Below, piece by piece: positions 4,898 through 9,003 of a stretch of DNA of 9,003 nt. The notes under the pieces are model-generated. The model was not told where the DNA came from. It was given only the letters and a program-made list of their open reading frames with translations, and searched no databases. The stretch's first letter is position 1, and every line of letters starts with the position of its first letter. Location: positions 1 through 9,003 of the forward strand of contig DXAS01000138.1 of NCBI GenBank assembly GCA_019116915.1. The letters run 5' to 3'. The position numbers and the translations under genes are program-made. This DNA comes from Flavonifractor avicola. GTDB lineage: Bacteria; Bacillota; Clostridia; Oscillospirales; Oscillospiraceae.

Positions 4898-5584
4898 ATG
4901 GAGATCTGGGTATCGGAGCAGGCCCTCTTTCTGCTGGGAGCGGTGGGCCTGGGGGCGGCGGCAGGGCTGATCTACGATCTGCTGCGCATCCTGCGGGTAC
5001 GCCTGCCCCTCCCCCTCATCGGGGGACTGCTGGACCTGCTGTTCTGGCTGGTGGTGACGGCGGCCATCTTTGTCTACTCCACGGTGGCAGGCCGGGGACA
5101 GGTGCGGGGCTATCTGCTGGCCGGGATACTGGCCGGCGGCGGGGTCTACTTCTGGGCCCTGAGCCGGGGCTTTTTGTGGCTGGGCTACCGGCTGGCAGAT
5201 TTTGTTGGGGCGGTCTGGCATATTGTGACACTACCGGTTGTGGTGCTGGGCAAGCTGTGTAAAAAAATCGGAAAATCCGCAAAAAAAGCCTTCCATTATC
5301 GGCCGAAGTGGTATAAAATAAATGCAATATCCGATGAAACGGAAGATGCCCCCCGGTCAGACCGGGCCGCCGACGGGGAAGGAGTCACCCATGAAACTCA
5401 AGAAAGCATCCCTTCTGACCAAACTCGTCATCCTGGCGCTGCTCATCGGCACGGCCACCGGCCTGCTGACCATGCGCAGTCAGCTCCAGGCCGCTCAGGC
5501 CGATCTGGCCACCGCCCAACAGCAGGTGGAGGAGCAGAAGCAAGTCAACGCCGACCTGGCCGACGCCGTGGAAAACAGCGGTGA
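4898..5584 (+). CDS. yabQ: Spore cortex protein YabQ, frame running into divIC
   Basis: Membrane protein needed for spore cortex formation in Bacillus. The recognisable part is residues 1-140: SEQALFLLGAVGLGAAAGLI (6-25), YDLLRILR (26-33), two more hydrophobic stretches (about 38-62 and 72-98), a further one near 102-118, then a lysine-rich stretch ending KWYKI (137-141). The start ATG is one base after the yabP stop with only a weak ribosome site, which suggests coupled translation. After residue 141 the frame has no stop until 5584 and overlaps divIC by 194 bases. Residues 165-228 are simply the shifted reading of divIC, and their Arg/His/Gly/Pro-rich composition looks non-native. Either the native stop has been lost or the tail is tolerated. 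Two A7 runs (5261-5267 and 5281-5287) lie just before the tail. Confidence 0.85.
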   Translation: MEIWVSEQALFLLGAVGLGAAAGLIYDLLRILRVRLPLPLIGGLLDLLFWLVVTAAIFVYSTVAGRGQVRGYLLAGILAGGGVYFWALSRGFLWLGYRLADFVGAVWHIVTLPVVVLGKLCKKIGKSAKKAFHYRPKWYKINAISDETEDAPRSDRAADGEGVTHETQESIPSDQTRHPGAAHRHGHRPADHAQSAPGRSGRSGHRPTAGGGAEASQRRPGRRRGKQR

Positions 5585-5666
5585 TCCGGACCGGCAGGCT
5601 GACCTGGCCCGTGAGAAACTGGGCCTGGTGGAGCCGGGCGAGTACGTCTTCCAGTTCACCGATTGA
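5391..5666 (+). CDS. divIC: Septum formation initiator DivIC/FtsB family
   Basis: Bitopic divisome protein that works with FtsL and DivIB to activate septal cell-wall synthesis. The 91-residue protein has a short basic cytoplasmic N-terminus (MKLKKAS) and one membrane helix (about 8-27). A coiled coil follows (28-62, rich in Gln/Ala/Glu heptads). The family's C-terminal block is DLAREKLGLVEPGEYVFQ (71-88). The ATG at 5391 is supported by GGAAGGAG about 6 bases upstream. An in-frame ATG at 5322 has no ribosome site and would add a proline-rich stretch unlike the family. Order yabP-yabQ-divIC-yabR matches B. subtilis. The first 194 bases also lie under the yabQ frame. Confidence 0.92.
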   Translation: MKLKKASLLTKLVILALLIGTATGLLTMRSQLQAAQADLATAQQQVEEQKQVNADLADAVENSGDPDRQADLAREKLGLVEPGEYVFQFTD

Positions 5667-5694
5667 ATTTTGAAAGAGAGGATTTTTCACGCAC

Positions 5695-6138
5695 ATGGAG
5701 TTTGGTGTTGGTACGATTGTGGAAGGAAAGGTCACAGGCATCACGAAGTTCGGCGCTTTCGTCTCGCTGCCCGAGGGCAAATCGGGGCTGGTGCATATCT
5801 CTGAGATTGCCTATTCCTATGTAAACGATGTAAAGGATCATCTGAAGGAAGGGCAGGAGGTCAAGGTCAAGGTCATCGGCATCGACGAGAACGGCCGTAT
5901 CAACCTCTCCATTAAAAAGGCTATGGATCCGCCTCCCCGTCCCGCCGGTCACGGCGGTCAGGGCCGTCCCGGCGGACGCGACCGCGGCTTCAACGGCGGT
6001 TTCCGTGGCAAGCCCGCTCCCGCCGAGCCCACCACCTTTGAGGATCGGCTGAAGCAGTTTATGGCCTCCTCCGACAGCAAGCTGTCCGAGCTGCGCCAGG
6101 CCGAGCGCCGCAGCTCCCGCCGCGGCGGCCGGAAGTAA
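5695..6138 (+). CDS. yabR: S1 domain RNA-binding protein YabR
   Basis: Small RNA-binding protein with one S1 (OB-fold) domain, residues 3-75: GVGTIVEGKVTGITKFGAFV, GLVHISEIAYSYVNDVKDHL, EVKVKVIGIDENGRINLSIK. The S1 unit is followed by a low-complexity Pro/Gly/Arg linker (79-106, repeats like GGQGRPGGRDRG), an acidic helix (about 110-135) and a basic tail RRSSRRGGRK. The linker resembles RGG-type RNA-binding regions. Total length is 147 residues. Its position after divIC is as in B. subtilis yabR. The ribosome site AGAGAGGA ends at 5682, 12 bases before the ATG, which is long; an ACG codon at 5689 would be spaced 6 bases. I kept the ATG. The target RNA or ribosome role is not known. Confidence 0.92.
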   Translation: MEFGVGTIVEGKVTGITKFGAFVSLPEGKSGLVHISEIAYSYVNDVKDHLKEGQEVKVKVIGIDENGRINLSIKKAMDPPPRPAGHGGQGRPGGRDRGFNGGFRGKPAPAEPTTFEDRLKQFMASSDSKLSELRQAERRSSRRGGRK

Positions 6139-6155
6139 TTCCATCCGTACATCAC

Positions 6156-6187
6156 AAATCCCCGCGTCTCAAGACGCGGGGATTTTT
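6156..6187 (+). terminator. Terminator of the yabP-yabQ-divIC-yabR cluster
   Basis: Perfect 13-bp stem AAATCCCCGCGTC (6156-6168) / GACGCGGGGATTT (6173-6185), loop TCAA, with T5 at 6183-6187. It also lies after the stop of the leftward gene at 6204 and, having AAAT on the left, may weakly serve it too. Confidence 0.95.
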
Positions 6188-6203
6188 CTTTGCCGGGGCG
6201 AAG

Positions 6204-6773
6204 TCATCCCCCCAGCACCTGCCACACCCCCAGGGCGATGAGGAGCAGGCCGGACAGGGGGAGGGCGAACCGGCCCAGCAGCCGCCCGGCCACCTTGTCG
6301 GCCAGCACCCGGCCCAGGGGCAGAGCAGCCAGGGTAAGTATGAAATTGGCCAGAGAGGCCAGAACCGGGCCTACGCCGGAGGCCCCGGCGGCCACACCCA
6401 CCCCGGCGTTGTTCACCGCCAGGGCGGCGGCCAGAGCCACCCAGCCCAGCAGGCTCTTCCCGGCGGCGGGGGTATCCTCCTGTCCGGTCTCTCCCAGACC
6501 CCGCAGCCAGTCCAGCACGAACCACAGCCCGATCCCCGCCAGCACCAGCCCCCCCAGGGCTCCGGCAAAGCTGCGGCCCAGGGTGGCCGCCGCCCCCTCG
6601 CCCAGCACCAGGGACAGCCAGGTGATGAGGGTGGTCAGCCCCGCAATGACCAGGGTGTGGGCAGGGGAGGGACGTACCCCCCGCACCGCCCAGCCCATGG
6701 CCAGGATCACCGTATCAAAATTACAGGCGGCGGCAAACAGGACCGCCGCCGCCAGCATGGAAAACCACTCCAT
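6204..6773 (-). CDS. MntP/YtaF-type membrane protein (putative Mn efflux)
   Basis: Six-helix membrane protein of 189 residues in the MntP/YtaF fold, which contains manganese exporters (MntP) and the sporulation membrane protein YtaF. Two related halves are visible: FAAACNFDTVILAMGWAVRG (13-32) and ALAVNNAGVGVAAGASGVG (117-135), joined by an acidic loop near residues 92-106 (GLGETGQEDTP). MntP proteins carry an Asp in both repeats, in motifs like SIDA. Here the first repeat has Asp20 (NFD) but the second has Asn121-Asn122 instead. Metal transport is therefore uncertain, and the protein may belong to a YtaF-like or other divergent branch. AGGAGG lies 6 bases before the ATG. It is transcribed away from the HD-domain gene. 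Confidence 0.8.
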   Translation of the reverse strand: MEWFSMLAAAVLFAAACNFDTVILAMGWAVRGVRPSPAHTLVIAGLTTLITWLSLVLGEGAAATLGRSFAGALGGLVLAGIGLWFVLDWLRGLGETGQEDTPAAGKSLLGWVALAAALAVNNAGVGVAAGASGVGPVLASLANFILTLAALPLGRVLADKVAGRLLGRFALPLSGLLLIALGVWQVLGG

Positions 6774-6849
6774 GGAGCACCTCCTGTTCCGCCCATTCTA
6801 TTCGGGGTACGAATCAGCGGTGCATGGGGTGGTTTTTTGTGGGGGGCTG

Positions 6850-6858
6850 TGCTATACT
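6850..6858 (+). promoter_or_regulatory. Extended -10 promoter of the HD-domain/MATE operon
   Basis: TGC followed by TATACT (6853-6858) fits an extended -10. No convincing -35 is present at the right distance. The ribosome site AAGGAGG follows about 20 bases later. Confidence 0.5.
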
Positions 6859-6878
6859 GGCATTTAAGCCAATGACAA
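6851..6878 (-). promoter_or_regulatory. Possible promoter of the MntP/YtaF-type gene
   Basis: On the minus strand TTGTCA (6873-6878), 16 bases, TATAGC (6851-6856). It would give a leader of about 70 bases and would overlap the -10 of the opposite promoter, so the two could compete. The -10 is weak. Confidence 0.35.
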
Positions 6879-6889
6879 GGAGGTCTGTC

Positions 6890-7474
6890 ATGGACAGCAA
6901 GGAAGTATTTCTTCAGATTTACCGGGACAACATACACCGGGAGGGCTCCGACGCTCTGCTGGACTACCTGGAGCACAAGAGCGACTTTTTCACCTCTCCC
7001 GCCTCCGCCCGGTTCCACGGTTCCTACCCCGGCGGCCTGTGCGAGCACAGCGTCAACGTCTACCGCTGCCTGGAGGCCTATCTGGAGCGGGAACGGGTAC
7101 GGGAGCTGTATGGCCTGGATTACTCCCCGGAGACGGTTGCCCTGGTCTCCCTCCTCCATGACGTATGCAAAATCGGCTGCTACCGGGGCGGCACCCGCAA
7201 TGTAAAGGGCCCCGACGGCAAGTGGCAGAGCGTGCCCACCTTCTTCTATGAGGATAATCTTCCCTACGGTCACGGGGAGAAGAGCGTGTACATTCTCTCC
7301 GGCTTTTTGCGCCTCACCCGGGAGGAGGCCATGGCCATCCGCTGGCACATGGGCTTCTCCGGCGACGAGGACAAGCGGCTGGTGGGGCAGGCCTTCCAGC
7401 AGTATCCTCTGGCCTTCGCCCTCAGCGTGGCGGACATGGAGGCCACCTATTTTCTGGAGAAAGACGAGGCGTAA
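6890..7474 (+). CDS. HD-domain phosphohydrolase
   Basis: Probable metal-dependent phosphohydrolase, 194 residues. The HD-superfamily metal ligands are in order: His53 (GLCEHSVNVY), His90-Asp91 (LLHDVCKIG), His128 (GHGEKS), His153 (RWHMG) and Asp182 (VADMEATY). GLCEHS and GHGEKS are typical of the HD group that includes the C-terminal domain of YhaM-type 3'-5' exoribonucleases. The OB domain of YhaM is absent, so ribonuclease activity cannot be assumed; nucleotide phosphohydrolase is equally possible. I chose the ATG at 6890 because AAGGAGG lies 6 bases upstream. The in-frame ATG at 6824 precedes the promoter -10. The stop TAA shares a base with the start of the MATE gene, so the two are coupled. 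The substrate is not evident. Confidence 0.88.
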   Translation: MDSKEVFLQIYRDNIHREGSDALLDYLEHKSDFFTSPASARFHGSYPGGLCEHSVNVYRCLEAYLERERVRELYGLDYSPETVALVSLLHDVCKIGCYRGGTRNVKGPDGKWQSVPTFFYEDNLPYGHGEKSVYILSGFLRLTREEAMAIRWHMGFSGDEDKRLVGQAFQQYPLAFALSVADMEATYFLEKDEA

Positions 7475-8865
7475 TGGCTGTGGCAAAACGAGAAAACGAC
7501 CTGGGCCGGGACCCGGTAGGCAAGCTGCTGCTGCGGCTGGCGCTGCCCTCGGTCACCGCCCAACTGGTAAACGCCCTGTACAACATTGTGGACCGGATCT
7601 ACATCGGCCACATCGAAGGAGTGGGAGACCTGGCCCTTACTGGTCTTGGCGTATGCTTCCCGGTGCTGATGTTTGTCTCCGCCATCTCCGCCCTGGTGGG
7701 CATGGGCGGCGGCTCCCGGGCTGTGGTACGGATGGGCGAGGGCAAGGAGGATCAGGCCAACGCCATCCTGGGTAACTGCACCGCCCTGCTCATCGCCCTG
7801 TCGGTGCTGGTGACCGCCCTCTTCCTGGCCATCAAGGAGCCTATGCTCCTCCTCTTCGGTGCCACGAAGGAGACCATCGGCTTCGCCACCGACTATCTGA
7901 CCATCTATCTGTGGGGCACCATTTTTGTGGAGATCTCCCTGGGGCTTAACTTCTTTATCACCTCCCAGGGCTTTTCCACCATCTCCATGGCCACGGTGCT
8001 CATCGGCGCGGTGACCAACATCGTGCTGGACCCGGTGTTTATCTTCGGCTTCAACATGGGCGTCAAGGGCGCGGCCCTGGCCACCATCACCGCCCAGGGC
8101 GTCTCGGCGGTGTGGGTGCTCCGGTTCCTCACCGGCAAGCGCACCAGGCTGCGGCTGCAGCGGCGGCACTTCCGCATCAATCCCAAGGTACTGGCCCCGG
8201 TGGTGGCCCTGGGTGTGTCCCCCTTCATCATGAACGCCACTGAGAGCCTGGTAAACGTAGCCTTCAACGCCTCCCTGAAGGCCTACGGCGGCACCTCCGC
8301 CGTGGGGGCCATGACCATCTGCTCCAGCGTGCTGCAGATCTTCTTCCTGCTCCTCCAGGGCATCGCCCAGGGGGCCCAGCCCATCATCGGCTTCAACTAC
8401 GGCGCTGGCAACCTGGACCGGGTGAAGAAGGCTTTCAAGCTGCTGCTGATCAGCGCCTTTACTTTCAGCTGTACCGCCTGCCTGGCTCTGGAGCTCTTCC
8501 CCCACGCCTTTGTGATGCTCTTCAACGATAAGCCGGAGCTGGTGGATCTGGCGGTGTGGGCCCTGCGGATCTATGTGTGCGGAATGTTTATGCTGGGGGT
8601 CCAGACCTCCTGTCAGCAGACCTTCGTGGCCCTGGGCCAAGCCAAGATCTCCCTGTTTCTGGCCCTGCTGCGGAAGGTCATCCTGCTGCTTCCCCTCATT
8701 TTCATCCTGCCCCGGCTCATCACCGGCCATCAGGTCATGGCGGTGTTTCTGGCTGAGCCGGTGGCCGACGTTCTGGCCGCCCTCACCACCGGGTCCATGT
8801 TCCTGTGGCGCTTCCCCCGCATTCTGGCCCGCCGCCAGAAGGAACTGGATGCCAAACACGCCTGA
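7474..8865 (+). CDS. MATE family multidrug/cation efflux transporter
   Basis: Integral membrane antiporter expected to expel organic cations or drugs in exchange for Na+ or H+. The 463-residue length and about twelve hydrophobic segments in two halves are typical. The N-half start LALPSVTAQLVNALYNIVDR (22-41) with IYIGH is the MATE signature. The second half repeats it near 245-270 (GVSPFIMNATESLVNVAFN). GAQPIIGFNYGAGN and LDPVFIFGFNMGVKGAALAT are further family blocks, closest to the MepA-like branch of Gram-positives. The start ATG overlaps the stop of the HD gene by one base (TAATG), with weak ribosome-site bases (GGAGAAAGACGAGG) just upstream. No transcription factor of the MarR or TetR kind is adjacent. 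Substrates cannot be predicted. Confidence 0.95.
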   Translation: MAVAKRENDLGRDPVGKLLLRLALPSVTAQLVNALYNIVDRIYIGHIEGVGDLALTGLGVCFPVLMFVSAISALVGMGGGSRAVVRMGEGKEDQANAILGNCTALLIALSVLVTALFLAIKEPMLLLFGATKETIGFATDYLTIYLWGTIFVEISLGLNFFITSQGFSTISMATVLIGAVTNIVLDPVFIFGFNMGVKGAALATITAQGVSAVWVLRFLTGKRTRLRLQRRHFRINPKVLAPVVALGVSPFIMNATESLVNVAFNASLKAYGGTSAVGAMTICSSVLQIFFLLLQGIAQGAQPIIGFNYGAGNLDRVKKAFKLLLISAFTFSCTACLALELFPHAFVMLFNDKPELVDLAVWALRIYVCGMFMLGVQTSCQQTFVALGQAKISLFLALLRKVILLLPLIFILPRLITGHQVMAVFLAEPVADVLAALTTGSMFLWRFPRILARRQKELDAKHA

Positions 8866-8878
8866 ATACGGTAAAAAG

Positions 8879-8911
8879 GGCCTGTTGCAAAATAGCTGTT
8901 TTGCACAAGCC
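8879..8911 (+). terminator. Imperfect terminator-like stem-loop after the MATE gene
   Basis: TGCAAAA (8886-8892) pairs with TTTTGCA (8899-8905) around TAGCTG. The stem extends with one bulge and one mismatch to GGC at 8879 and GCC at 8911. It begins with A5 just upstream (8873-8877), but the right arm is followed by TGTCATTG, not a T-run. It may be a degraded terminator whose right arm was altered when the adjacent repeat arrived. Confidence 0.45.
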
Positions 8912-8980
8912 TGTCATTGCGAGCCAGTGCGCACACTGGCGTGGCAATCCGTTTCCTCGGCAAAAGGGGCGGATTCCCAC
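8912..8980. repeat. Palindromic interspersed repeat, apparently truncated
   Basis: The segment begins TGTCATTGCGAG. It contains GCCAGTG (8923-8929) / CACTGGC (8934-8940) around CGCA, nested in ATTGC (8916-8920) / GCAAT (8944-8948). A second stem is GTGGCAATCCG (8941-8951) / CGGATTCCCAC (8970-8980), 10 of 11 paired. From memory, elements opening with TGTCATTGCGAG and carrying GTGGCAATCCG are multicopy non-coding repeats in Oscillospiraceae and other bacteria. The expected closing half (a complement of the opening) is not found before the window ends. No protein is encoded. Confidence 0.6.
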
Positions 8981-8981
8981 G

Positions 8982-9003
8982 AAAAACGGCCGCCCACCGG
9001 GCG
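8982..9003. terminator. Possible left half of a terminator cut by the window end
   Basis: A5 (8982-8986) is followed by CGGCCGCCC, then ACC, then GGGCG at the last base. CGCCC (8991-8995) already pairs with GGGCG (8999-9003). If the next bases were GCCG and a T-run, this would be a strong bidirectional terminator. The right arm is not in the window, so this is inference. Confidence 0.3.

Noticed and set aside
5322..5390. Upstream in-frame ATG for divIC
   Set aside because: No ribosome site, and it adds a proline-rich stretch before the basic N-terminus. The ATG at 5391 has GGAAGGAG at the right distance.
7447..8859. Minus-strand open frame of 470 codons opposite the MATE gene
   Set aside because: The His/Gln/Gly-rich product is the mirror of a membrane protein with GC-rich third positions. 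No ribosome site or family features.
8912..9003. CRISPR array or insertion sequence at the right end
   Set aside because: There are no regularly spaced direct repeats and no transposase frame, only nested inverted repeats.

Overview
This window looks like chromosome from a GC-rich, spore-forming member of the Clostridia, most like gut Oscillospiraceae of the Flavonifractor/Pseudoflavonifractor/Lawsonibacter type. That rests on GC-rich coding DNA with strong AGGAGG-type ribosome sites, a yabP-yabQ-divIC-yabR sporulation/division cluster, an lspA-ylyB pair ordered as in Bacillus, biotin uptake by BioY under BirA control, and a palindromic repeat at the right end of a kind I recall from these genomes. 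The genus is inferred.

Left edge (1-570): a perfect hairpin, then two tiny divergent ribbon-helix-helix (RHH) genes. They share a 128-bp AT-rich promoter region full of roughly 10-bp-phased repeats. The two proteins have the same size and a similar C-terminal tail, so this looks like a compact self-regulating switch and is the least ordinary part of the window.

550-2870: lspA (lipoprotein signal peptidase) overlaps a YlyB/RluD-like pseudouridine synthase gene. A HAD-IIB phosphatase gene with its own strong promoter follows. Its catalytic motif lies upstream of the first ATG, and the ribosome site points to an ATC codon as the start. A bidirectional terminator separates it from birA.

2872-4542: birA (-) and bioY (+) are divergent with back-to-back consensus promoters. 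A perfect 11+11 palindrome, the BirA operator, straddles the bioY -10 box. This is a complete biotin-sensing and uptake module.

4544-6187: yabP, yabQ, divIC and yabR in the Bacillus order, preceded by a sigma-E-like promoter and closed by a strong terminator. The yabQ frame runs 194 bases into divIC.

6204-8865: an MntP/YtaF-type membrane protein (-) diverges from an HD-domain hydrolase gene, which overlaps a MATE efflux gene by one base. The last 138 bases hold an imperfect stem-loop, a truncated palindromic repeat, and what may be half a terminator cut by the window edge. No rRNA, tRNA, CRISPR array or transposase is visible.
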